Source: Promethearchaeota archaeon (GTDB lineage Archaea; Asgardarchaeota; Lokiarchaeia; Sigynarchaeales; SOKP01). Taken from it: DNA of 17,387 nucleotides. The stretch's first letter is position 1. The number at the start of each line of letters is the position of its first letter. The stretch spans positions 1-17,387 of the forward strand of contig WJKD01000831.1 in assembly GCA_014729315.1 (NCBI GenBank). The letters are read 5' to 3'. A model generated the notes under the pieces. That model was not told where the DNA came from, ran no database searches, and was given only the letters and a program-made list of their open reading frames with translations. Below, one piece after another: positions 1-6,581 of this stretch. A program made the position numbers and the translations under genes.

Positions 1-1740
1 CTCCAAGAGGCACAGATATTAAAGCGCGTCGTAAGGAATCGCTTAGAAGAAAACGATTTGAAAGCGTGTCGAATATTATTTAACCGTCTTTCAGAGATTA
101 AGGGTGGCCACGTCGACCTACATAAGTTAGTTAAATACGGGATCGGCTTCCATCACGCGGGTTTGCTCCCTACAGAGCGAAAACTAGTAGAAAATTTTTA
201 TCGAAAGGGTGCGCTAAAGGTGATATGCTGCACTACCACTTTGTCTGCGGGAATTAACATGCCAGCGCGGGTGGTAATTCTGAAGGACTTCAAGCGATTC
301 GTGACCTCGGGATGCAACATCCAAGATTTTACAGGCTTTTTTGAGAACGGCGATGGATTCAGCTATTTTAAACCCTTCTCGCCGAACGAAGTGTTTCAGA
401 TGTTAGGGAGGGCCGGTCGTCCTGGGTTAGATTCAGTGGGCTACGGATTTGTCTTGGTGAACGATGTTCAGGAGAGGATGTGGGTCGAAGACCACTTTTT
501 TCAGGGGTTTTCACTTAACGAAAAACTATTACCTAGATATAACGAGTTGCAATCGGGACTTAATAATGTAAACACGCTCAAAGAACAAGTGCTCTTACGG
601 ATATTTGAAGACCCCGAGATTTCTATACCGTCTTTGGTAAAGTTTTTCGAACGGACTTATTTTTGGTTTCTTGTCTCGAAAAAACGCTCGAGTAAATGGA
701 AAATCCCAATCGAACAGCTGCTCATGATACAGCAAATCCTTCCGAGGAATTTGCTCAAATTACATGCAAATCCCCGTAGGTTGCAACAGCTAAAAAAGGG
801 GAACCTTAAGACCTCAATTTCCGGAATCACCAAAAGTTCAATTCAGGGCTACGTGAAAACGCAATACGGCGTGTTTACTTGCTCGCTTGACATCGATACG
901 GGGATCCAATGCTCATGCGGCTTTCAAAACGGGATGTCGGACAAATTCGCTTCGCAAGAGTTTGCTTTCGAATTTTGCGACCATATATCCGTGTTTCTGC
1001 TCAGATTATTGAACGAACCCAACGAAAAATTTCAAAAATTTGTCAATGATCTGGTCCCGAAGACCATCAAGAATCAATATATTCTTACTTATCTCATAGA
1101 AAAGGGACTTGTGAAACCTACGACAGATAATAAGCTAAAATGCTCGCAGTTCGGCAAGTTGGTCATCAGGTTGTATTTGTATCCGACATCGGGCGTATTG
1201 ATCCGCCATAAATTGGAACGAGATAACTTAAGTTCTTACCGTTCCATCCTCAAAGCTGCCTACGAGGTGGTAAAATCCGAAGGAAGGGCTCGGGGCGATA
1301 AAATGTTGGAACCAATCCTAGATTGGGCAGATGAAGAGCCACTCGAGACCATAATGGAGCGTCATAAGGTCATGGCAGGCGATCTCTACTCCATTAAGGA
1401 CAATTTAAGCCGCATCGTTTCGTTTTTTGGAATAGTCGCCCAACATATTTCGATCAGCGGGCTTGATGTAAAGGATAGAATGAATTCTATCGCCGAGTTA
1501 AGCGAAACGCTGCGTATTAGGCTTCATTATGGGATTCGCGAGGAATTATTCGACCTTGTATTACGCTTGGACAATGTAGGGAGGGTGAGGGCACGGACTT
1601 TATATGACGCTGGTTACCACACATCGGACGCCGTTCGAAGAGAAAATCCTTACGTGTTAAGTCGAAGAACCGGGCTTGGTGTGAACTTGTGTAAATCGAT
1701 CGTAAAAAACCAAACTCGAAAAAAGAATATCGATACCTAA
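1..1740 (+). CDS. hel308: Hel308-like Ski2-family DNA helicase with SWIM zinc finger (5' end missing)
   Basis: C-terminal part of a superfamily 2, Ski2-type helicase; the frame is open from the first base, so the gene begins outside the window. Hel308 enzymes unwind lagging strands at stalled replication forks. Visible in order: end of RecA domain 2 with motif HHAGLL (about 151-168), motif V TTLSAGINMPAR (229-270), motif VI QMLGRAGRPG (397-426), a winged-helix start (about 538-690), an inserted segment with a SWIM-type zinc signature C-x-C-x19-C-x-H (Cys codons 910, 916, 976; His 982), the rest of the winged helix (about 1040-1190), a helical ratchet-like region, and a C-terminal helix-hairpin-helix (LDNVGRVRARTLYDAGY, 1567-1617). 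The SWIM insertion is unusual for Hel308. The next gene starts 11 bp downstream, suggesting co-transcription. Family assignment is firm at Ski2/Hel308 level; the exact subfamily is less sure because motifs I-III are missing. Confidence 0.9.
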   Translation, partial: LQEAQILKRVVRNRLEENDLKACRILFNRLSEIKGGHVDLHKLVKYGIGFHHAGLLPTERKLVENFYRKGALKVICCTTTLSAGINMPARVVILKDFKRFVTSGCNIQDFTGFFENGDGFSYFKPFSPNEVFQMLGRAGRPGLDSVGYGFVLVNDVQERMWVEDHFFQGFSLNEKLLPRYNELQSGLNNVNTLKEQVLLRIFEDPEISIPSLVKFFERTYFWFLVSKKRSSKWKIPIEQLLMIQQILPRNLLKLHANPRRLQQLKKGNLKTSISGITKSSIQGYVKTQYGVFTCSLDIDTGIQCSCGFQNGMSDKFASQEFAFEFCDHISVFLLRLLNEPNEKFQKFVNDLVPKTIKNQYILTYLIEKGLVKPTTDNKLKCSQFGKLVIRLYLYPTSGVLIRHKLERDNLSSYRSILKAAYEVVKSEGRARGDKMLEPILDWADEEPLETIMERHKVMAGDLYSIKDNLSRIVSFFGIVAQHISISGLDVKDRMNSIAELSETLRIRLHYGIREELFDLVLRLDNVGRVRARTLYDAGYHTSDAVRRENPYVLSRRTGLGVNLCKSIVKNQTRKKNIDT

Positions 1741-1751
1741 TCATTCTATGT

Positions 1752-2219
1752 ATGTCCAATCCTGCTCAAAAGCGTCAACAAAAGAAGAAGGTGGTAAAAA
1801 AAATTTTAGTGAAAAAAAAAAAGATCTCTAAAGAAGAGGCAGTTCGAGGAGAAACCGTTAGGTTTTTACGTTCGAAAAAGATCGCAAAAGGCCATTTATC
1901 GCAAAGAAAATTTCAGCTCTTATCCGAGTTGGCGGTCTGTTTATTCGGATCCTCTCAAGATTCCGAGTCGTATCAGCACCTCTCTAAGGTCATCGTCTTA
2001 ACATTAAGGGCTTCCGAAAGCATCTTTTTAGATAAAATCTTTTTGTCGACAAGCTGTTTGTCTGAAAACAATTTTCCCCCGAACATGGACACGCTTAAAA
2101 AGATTCATCGTCTTTTATTCCATGTAAACAGTATGTCAAAAAAAGAAAGGTGCGATTGTTTAGATTCTGAGCGATACTTGCTCAAATTGCGGTTGGATAA
2201 AATGTTAGGAAAACGTTAA
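1752..2219 (+). CDS. Unknown basic protein, 155 aa
   Basis: Not recognised. The product starts with a strongly basic tail (about residues 8-27, mostly Lys) that could bind nucleic acid. The rest looks helical, and a Cys-x-Cys pair lies near the C-terminus (RCDCLDSERYLLKLRLDKML). No signal peptide, membrane segment or catalytic motif is visible. The ATG lies 11 bp after the helicase stop on the same strand, so the two are probably one transcript and this protein may work with the helicase; that is inference from position only. A hairpin followed by seven T lies about 70 bp downstream and would end the transcript. Confidence 0.65.
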   Translation: MSNPAQKRQQKKKVVKKILVKKKKISKEEAVRGETVRFLRSKKIAKGHLSQRKFQLLSELAVCLFGSSQDSESYQHLSKVIVLTLRASESIFLDKIFLSTSCLSENNFPPNMDTLKKIHRLLFHVNSMSKKERCDCLDSERYLLKLRLDKMLGKR

Positions 2220-2286
2220 TTTTATAGCTAATAAGAAACACTAAAGAACATTAATAGTCAATAACAAAAATCGGGTGAACCGAATG

Positions 2287-2317
2287 CTCATTGGTTGTGG
2301 TAGTAATGAGTTTTTTT
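2287..2317 (+). terminator. Hairpin plus T7 tract, candidate terminator
   Basis: CTCATT (2287-2292) pairs with AATGAG (2305-2310) around a 12-nt loop and is followed directly by seven T (2311-2317). It sits about 70 bp after the helicase/155-aa gene pair. Archaeal termination depends mainly on the T tract; the stem is short, so the hairpin may be incidental. Confidence 0.45.
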
Positions 2318-2376
2318 ATAAATTTCTTTACCTACGGAGATTAGGAAAAATTAACGTAAGCTTGGTTGGGCAGTCA

Positions 2377-2391
2377 TTTTTTATTTAAATA
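2377..2391 (+). promoter_or_regulatory. T6 tract plus TATA-like box
   Basis: TTTTTT-A-TTTAAATA on the plus strand, resembling the boxes before the genes starting at 6239, 12353 and 15560. A start site about 25 nt downstream (near 2412) would leave a leader of roughly 50 nt before ATG 2466. The rest of the gap 2220-2453 shows no coding frame. Confidence 0.4.
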
Positions 2392-2465
2392 GATCGGTCA
2401 CATCTAAATTTAAAAAATAACAGAACGAGAAAACACATTTTTAGAATTACCAAGTGATACCAAAA

Positions 2466-2705
2466 ATGAGCAGCTCTCCAAAATCTGACAAGTTAAAACT
2501 GAAAACTAAACCTATATCCCATCCAAATATCGAATGGGAACAGGAATCAGACATTTCCGTCGATTTTATGAAGTACGCAAAAAATATTAGCCTCTCTTTT
2601 CATTGTTTTAAAGAACCCACTGCATTTGAGAAAACATTTTTAGACTTATCTGAGAACAAGCATTGGACCAAAATGGTCGAATTATTAAAAAAAGAGTTAG
2701 AATAA
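2466..2705 (+). CDS. Unknown small acidic/basic protein, 79 aa
   Basis: Not recognised. The frame opens at GTG 2454, but ATG 2466 (MSSSPKSDKLKL) is preferred because the first four residues from GTG add nothing and ATG is the stronger start. The product has a polar Ser/Lys-rich N-terminus and a C-terminal half predicted by eye to be helical (FEKTFLDLSENKHWTKMVEL). No cysteines arranged for metal, no membrane segment. It stands alone between the 155-aa gene and a convergent zinc-finger gene, with a candidate promoter at 2377-2391. Its coding status rests on frame length, start and promoter only. Confidence 0.45.
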   Translation: MSSSPKSDKLKLKTKPISHPNIEWEQESDISVDFMKYAKNISLSFHCFKEPTAFEKTFLDLSENKHWTKMVELLKKELE

Positions 2706-2876
2706 ACTAAAATTAATTTAAACATCTTTAAGATAATTTTCATCTCATTTTCTAAATACTTCAAATAAAATAGAAAGATGGTGGTCCGGCAATTTTATTC
2801 AATCTTCAAATTTTTCTGTCAGAAATAATAAATAGACAGCATCATAAGATAAAATTAAAGTAAAACCAAAAAAACT

Positions 2877-3009
2877 GATTGGATAAAAGAATAATGTGAA
2901 CCATATTTCTTGGATAATAATAGAGATATAATAATTAAATTAAGACTCAGTCCAGTAAAGGTTATTAAGACAAGGAGCGATAACTGGACCCTCATCCAAT
3001 CTTTTTTTT
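2877..3009 (+). other. Nested inverted repeats in convergent intergenic region; terminator or possible structured RNA
   Basis: The gap 2706-3036 lies between convergent genes and has no credible ORF. Within it GATTGGAT (2877-2884) is the exact complement of ATCCAATC (2994-3001), and between them GTCCAGT (2950-2956) complements ACTGGAC (2983-2989). Eight T follow at 3002-3009 on the plus strand, and an A-run just left of the outer repeat gives a T tract on the minus strand. This fits a two-way terminator region; a small structured RNA closed by the 8-bp stem is the alternative. The strand is uncertain. Confidence 0.3.
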
Positions 3010-3036
3010 GAATTCTTCATCGTATTTCTCAACAAT

Positions 3037-3381
3037 CTATATCTGCTCTTGGGCAACAATCAATCTATTTTTTGAGATTATGAGGGGATATACTTCGGTC
3101 AAGCGCTCTGAAAAGTAAGTAGTTCGCGGATCTGAGGTATCTGTCGTTATTATTGCTTTTACGAAAAAATATTTTCCGGAATATTCTCCTATTTTCCAAG
3201 AAATAGGTCCTTTTCGAACTCGTCGACGAAAATTACGCACCCACTTGATTTTACACGATTTCGAACAAAAGAACCTCGTTGAGCGATGCTGTCCTTTGTT
3301 GACCAAAATCGTCCGAGCTCGTTTCATCGGCTTGCGGCAATATTCGCACAACATTTTCTTATTTTTGCTTGTTTTGGTCAT
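3037..3381 (-). CDS. FCS/TRASH-like zinc-finger protein, 114 aa
   Basis: Small basic protein with a zinc-binding pattern C12-x2-C15-x23-C39-x3-C43. The second pair sits in RFFCSKSCKIKW, the FCSxxC signature of TRASH/MYM-type treble-clef fingers and of ribosomal protein eL24. A very basic stretch follows (KWVRNFRRRVRKG), then about 60 residues without known motifs. This suggests binding to nucleic acid or a protein partner; metal sensing is a known role of some TRASH proteins but nothing here shows it. The start is ATG 3381; ATG 3354 (MLCEYC) is an alternative that keeps the finger. It lies 49 bp after the Hef-like helicase gene on the same strand, with no promoter-like box between, so it is probably the last gene of that operon. 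Confidence 0.7.
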   Translation of the reverse strand: MTKTSKNKKMLCEYCRKPMKRARTILVNKGQHRSTRFFCSKSCKIKWVRNFRRRVRKGPISWKIGEYSGKYFFVKAIITTDTSDPRTTYFSERLTEVYPLIISKNRLIVAQEQI

Positions 3382-3430
3382 TTATTAGTCTTTAAAATGG
3401 TTTTATTTTTGAGATTAAGAATACTAACAA

Positions 3431-5650
3431 TTAAAGATTTTTAGAGTTGTAGTCTAACACACCTTTCACGATAAATCGCAATTCCTCCTCGTTGTCTATG
3501 GGAACCACGGACGCTTCGATGTGTTTCCCCAATTGTTCTATCTTTTGACGAAATAAGCGCCTCTCTCCCTCAATATTTTCTTTATAGGAAGTAAAATTAA
3601 CGGCGGCAATAATAAGGTCGTAATCCCTATCAAGTGAGGTCACAAATGATCTAAGTTTTTCGACGGTATCTTTGTATCCTCTATCAGTCGAAAACACCTG
3701 CACAATCACTTTGGAAAACAATTCGATGTGGATTTTGGAAGGTCGCACTTCGAAGGAGATACCCTCGTCTGCCAATTTTCTGCGTAAACCAAACCTCACG
3801 GGGAGAGCTTGGCTCAATTTAACAGGTGCCGATTTTATCATATTAGTAGAGGATTTTTCTAACTTGCTGAGGTTTTCTGATTTTTTTTGATTCGCAGCAA
3901 ACGAGGCGAGATTGGATTGTTTGGAAGAGGAATCGCAAGACGAATTAAGATCTTGAGGTTGTTTCAAGTAATCTTCGTCAAAAGATCCATCTTCGAAATC
4001 ATCATTCCCGTCCTCCTTAAACTCGTTTTCGTAATCGAGCAATTCTTTTTGCTGTTCTTCGTAGTAATTCTTGATGTCTCCAGGATTGCGTAAGTTCACA
4101 TCCATTCTTTTCAATTTGTTCATAGCGATCCTCAAATAGACTTCGTCGTTAGTGTCAGAGGTGTAAAGGATTACCACTTTTCCTGCGCGATGCCTTGCTG
4201 TTCGCCCCTTCCTTTGGATAAGACGTATTTCGGAGGCAACTACATCGTAAAAGACCACCATGTCGCATTCTGCAATGTCAAGTCCTTCTTCGCCGACGTT
4301 CGTGCTTACTAAGACATTAAACTCGCCTTCTTTAAACTGTTTCAAGATCTCGATCTGTTTTTTCTGAGATAATCCTTTATCACTCTTCGACTTGGTTGCC
4401 TGTCCGACGAACCTCACTGGCTTGATAGCCTCAATGGTTCTCAACTTGTTCACGATATTTTTTACCGATACGCGCAATTTGACGAATACCACGATTCGAG
4501 CAGCGGGATTTTTAGAAATCTCCTCTTCAAGGATCTTTGCGAGGACGGTATGTTTGGGATGAATTAAGTGTTCGGGGTCGAGCTCGTAGGCTTTTTTTAG
4601 ACTGAGGTAAATCTGTTTAAGAACTTGCTCCGACGCCAGTACCTTGACTGCTTTAGAACTGCGCTTTTTTAACGATTCTTGATACACTTTCCTTTCCAGA
4701 TAATCCAACACGTTGTCTAAGCCTTGCTGTTCGATTAATTCTAATATATGGTATAAAATTAATGCTTGGGCATTGACTGATAAGGCAGCGTACAATCCAG
4801 TTTTGCTTCCTGTTCCTTTTACGGCGCTCACCAACTCAGTATTTAGTTTCAATAAATCCTTGCGGATTACCTTATCGATTAATTTCGTGCCAGATTCCTC
4901 TAAAAATCCCAATTGCGAGAGATATTGCAGTCGCTGTTCAAGTAGATAATAGATTCGTTCCCGGCACACCTTCATCAATTCGGTTAATTCTACACTGATT
5001 CGATAGATGTCCATTGGTTTTAGGTAATTTTTAACATCATGGTCTTTTCGCGTTCTAAAGTGCGTGTTTTCGGGAGAGACTCTTAAAATATGACACAATT
5101 CGGCAATTCGTTCCTTGCTCGCGCCAGGCGAGGCAGTCAACGATAATATATTTCCATCGGGGTTTTGGACGGCGTATAATTCGGCGATCGTGGTGTAGGG
5201 ATAATCCCCAGAAGCGTGATGAACCTCGTCAAAGATGATAAGGCATACTTTCGTGAGATCGTATTGAGCGCGCACCAGATCGTTTCTGAGCGTTTGTGGA
5301 GTGTAAAAAAGTATGCGATTTTTTTGAAACAACTCCGCACGTTTGTCGGGACTAACCTTACCTGTTAACACGGTAAACTCGTCCTCGGAGATGGTTAAAA
5401 AATTCAAAAAGGACTCGTAGTGTTGGTTGATTAGAGGACGCGTTGGGGCCATAATAACGATTTTACTATCGGGAGGGAATAGTTCCAAGGTCTTCGCAGC
5501 GACCAACACGGCGATGATAGTCTTTCCCAGCCCCGTAGGAAGTACAACCAACGAATTTTTCCCCACGCATTTCTCGGCGATAGCGATCTGATATTGCCTC
5601 GATTGAATGGAATCCGCTTTGATATATTCGCATTCGTTCGGGTCGATCAC
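3431..5650 (-). CDS. hef: Hef/FANCM-type helicase with degenerate ERCC4-like C-terminus
   Basis: Superfamily 2 helicase of the Hef/FANCM/Mph1 family, which remodels stalled forks and branched DNA. Visible: Walker A PTGLGKT (residues 38-44), motif II DEVHHASG (141-148), motif III LTASPG (171-176), a helical insert typical of Hef (about 215-360), motif V VSTNVGEEGLDI (448-459) and motif VI LIQRKGRTAR (477-486). An acidic and Ser-rich linker spans about 541-605. Residues 606-735 follow the secondary-structure order of an ERCC4 nuclease domain, but the expected GD...ERKxxxD residues are not there (the place reads HIELFSKVIVQVFSTD), and no tandem helix-hairpin-helix follows. It is thus probably a helicase only, like FANCM in having a dead nuclease. 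It starts at GTG 5650, one base after the stop of the upstream gene, which implies translational coupling. Confidence 0.9.
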   Translation of the reverse strand: MIDPNECEYIKADSIQSRQYQIAIAEKCVGKNSLVVLPTGLGKTIIAVLVAAKTLELFPPDSKIVIMAPTRPLINQHYESFLNFLTISEDEFTVLTGKVSPDKRAELFQKNRILFYTPQTLRNDLVRAQYDLTKVCLIIFDEVHHASGDYPYTTIAELYAVQNPDGNILSLTASPGASKERIAELCHILRVSPENTHFRTRKDHDVKNYLKPMDIYRISVELTELMKVCRERIYYLLEQRLQYLSQLGFLEESGTKLIDKVIRKDLLKLNTELVSAVKGTGSKTGLYAALSVNAQALILYHILELIEQQGLDNVLDYLERKVYQESLKKRSSKAVKVLASEQVLKQIYLSLKKAYELDPEHLIHPKHTVLAKILEEEISKNPAARIVVFVKLRVSVKNIVNKLRTIEAIKPVRFVGQATKSKSDKGLSQKKQIEILKQFKEGEFNVLVSTNVGEEGLDIAECDMVVFYDVVASEIRLIQRKGRTARHRAGKVVILYTSDTNDEVYLRIAMNKLKRMDVNLRNPGDIKNYYEEQQKELLDYENEFKEDGNDDFEDGSFDEDYLKQPQDLNSSCDSSSKQSNLASFAANQKKSENLSKLEKSSTNMIKSAPVKLSQALPVRFGLRRKLADEGISFEVRPSKIHIELFSKVIVQVFSTDRGYKDTVEKLRSFVTSLDRDYDLIIAAVNFTSYKENIEGERRLFRQKIEQLGKHIEASVVPIDNEEELRFIVKGVLDYNSKNL

Positions 5651-5651
5651 T

Positions 5652-6239
5652 TTACTCGTCTTGAATCACCTCGATTACGCTTTCGTGGATTTTAAGATGT
5701 GAAAATCCTTTATTGGTCTTGTTGTACGAGAGGATCTTTTCTCCAAGCTCCACGCATAGAGGGGAGGGGTAAGCCAAGTCGCCGCCGTTTTTGTAGAATA
5801 AATAAGGATGGCCTTTGTATAATTTTTTCAATTTCTCCACAAGGCTTGAACCGTTGCCATCTAAGTGGAACCCTTTTCCTCTTCTTACATTTTTAAACGC
5901 GTAGATAAAATCATTAATCACATCGAGGTCTTCTGGCTCAAGACAAAAGTAAGGCGGCGGGCAGGGAGCTCTCGGTTTTGTCTTTAAGTAGATAAACCCG
6001 TCTTTTTTATAGGATTCTAAGCCATGGTGAGATAGTGTTTCTTGAAATAATGATTGGAACCTTAGCAGTAATTCGAGGAGCTGGTCTTTATGAGAGCCGG
6101 AAATCTGCAGAAACTGCAAAAGCTTAGTAAAATTAAACTTTTTTTCGAATTTACCGTCAAATTCTTTGAGGGCGTCCGCTATGCGCATTAATTTTCCTAT
6201 CACTTGACGATCCTCTAAAAAATCGGAATTTGTCGGCAT
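5652..6239 (-). CDS. Unknown winged-helix-like protein upstream of hef, 195 aa
   Basis: Not recognised by name. Residues about 35-88 look like a winged-helix fold: three helices (including LLQFLQISGSHKDQLLELLL) and then a beta hairpin ending in KDGFIYLK. The C-terminal half has a Pro/Cys-rich turn (APCPPPYFCLEPEDLD) and a mixed alpha/beta segment rich in Gly and aromatic residues. No membrane segment or enzyme motif. It begins the minus-strand operon with the Hef-like helicase, whose GTG start follows this stop by one base, so the two products are likely made together and may act together at DNA. A TATA-like box centred near 6264 puts transcription start at about the ATG, implying a leaderless message. 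Confidence 0.7.
   Translation of the reverse strand: MPTNSDFLEDRQVIGKLMRIADALKEFDGKFEKKFNFTKLLQFLQISGSHKDQLLELLLRFQSLFQETLSHHGLESYKKDGFIYLKTKPRAPCPPPYFCLEPEDLDVINDFIYAFKNVRRGKGFHLDGNGSSLVEKLKKLYKGHPYLFYKNGGDLAYPSPLCVELGEKILSYNKTNKGFSHLKIHESVIEVIQDE
5666..5673 (-). promoter_or_regulatory. Shine-Dalgarno-like GAGGTGAT before the hef GTG start
   Basis: GAGGTGAT on the minus strand, inside the last codons of the 195-aa gene, 15 nt before GTG 5650. The spacing is on the long side, but with the one-base gap between the genes it supports the GTG as the true start and reinitiation after the upstream stop. Confidence 0.4.
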
Positions 6240-6258
6240 AGATCAATAACTACCATAA

Positions 6259-6276
6259 TCATATAAAAACAAAAAA
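6259..6276 (-). promoter_or_regulatory. T6 tract plus TATA box for the helicase operon
   Basis: Minus strand reads TTTTTT-G-TTTTTATATGAT. The TATA centre near 6264 is about 25 nt from ATG 6239, the standard archaeal distance to the transcription start, so the message is probably leaderless. Confidence 0.55.
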
Positions 6277-6357
6277 TCAGAATTTAGTTGATTTGTGTCG
6301 ATCTCCACTCAATGAATAAAAAGTAGAAAATAATAATATTCATGTATGTTTTAGAAT

Positions 6358-6525
6358 CTAATCTCTTTCGCTCAGAATAGATTTCACCTTATCTACATAT
6401 TTTTGATGGAATTCGTAGAGATTTATCATGTTTTCTAGTGCCACCTTTTTTAGAGCCTCGTTTTTTTTTAATTTACATATTAATTTCTCCCTATTGAATA
6501 TAACAGCAAAAAACCACGAGATCAT
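6358..6525 (-). CDS. Candidate small membrane-associated protein, 55 aa
   Basis: Short frame downstream of the giant surface protein, on the same strand and 56 bp after its stop. From ATG 6525 it encodes a hydrophobic N-terminus (MISWFFAVIF), then a basic amphipathic helix rich in Lys and Leu ending in VKSILSERD, stop TAG at 6360-6358. The frame is also open and hydrophobic for about 16 codons before the ATG, but no accepted start codon is there. No ribosome-binding site is visible. It could be a small single-pass membrane protein read with the upstream gene, or a chance frame in AT-rich DNA. The rest of the gap 6240-6581 holds the operon promoter and T-rich terminator sequence. Confidence 0.35.
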   Translation of the reverse strand: MISWFFAVIFNREKLICKLKKNEALKKVALENMINLYEFHQKYVDKVKSILSERD

Positions 6526-6539
6526 AATAAAGAAAAAAG

Positions 6540-6580
6540 TAAAAGAATAGTAAAAATATAAAATAAAGGATTAAAAAAAG
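6540..6580 (-). terminator. T-rich terminator after the giant surface protein gene
   Basis: Immediately after the stop at 6582 the minus strand has a T7 run followed by several short T runs (CTTTTTTTAATCCTTTATTT and onward). Oligo-T clusters of this kind end transcription in archaea. There is no clear stem. Confidence 0.5.
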
Positions 6581-6581
6581 G

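Noticed and set aside
58..1740. TTG 58 as the start of the helicase gene
   Set aside because: The frame is open back to base 1 and the upstream residues continue the helicase fold, so the gene enters from outside the window.
1517..1759. 80-aa minus-strand frame over the helicase end
   Set aside because: It overlaps the conserved HhH-coding region of the helicase in antisense and shows no protein features.
2220..2453. Possible tRNA or C/D box RNA near the CTCATT hairpin
   Set aside because: No T-loop consensus, acceptor pairing, or C and D boxes could be placed; a T-tract terminator explains the feature more simply.
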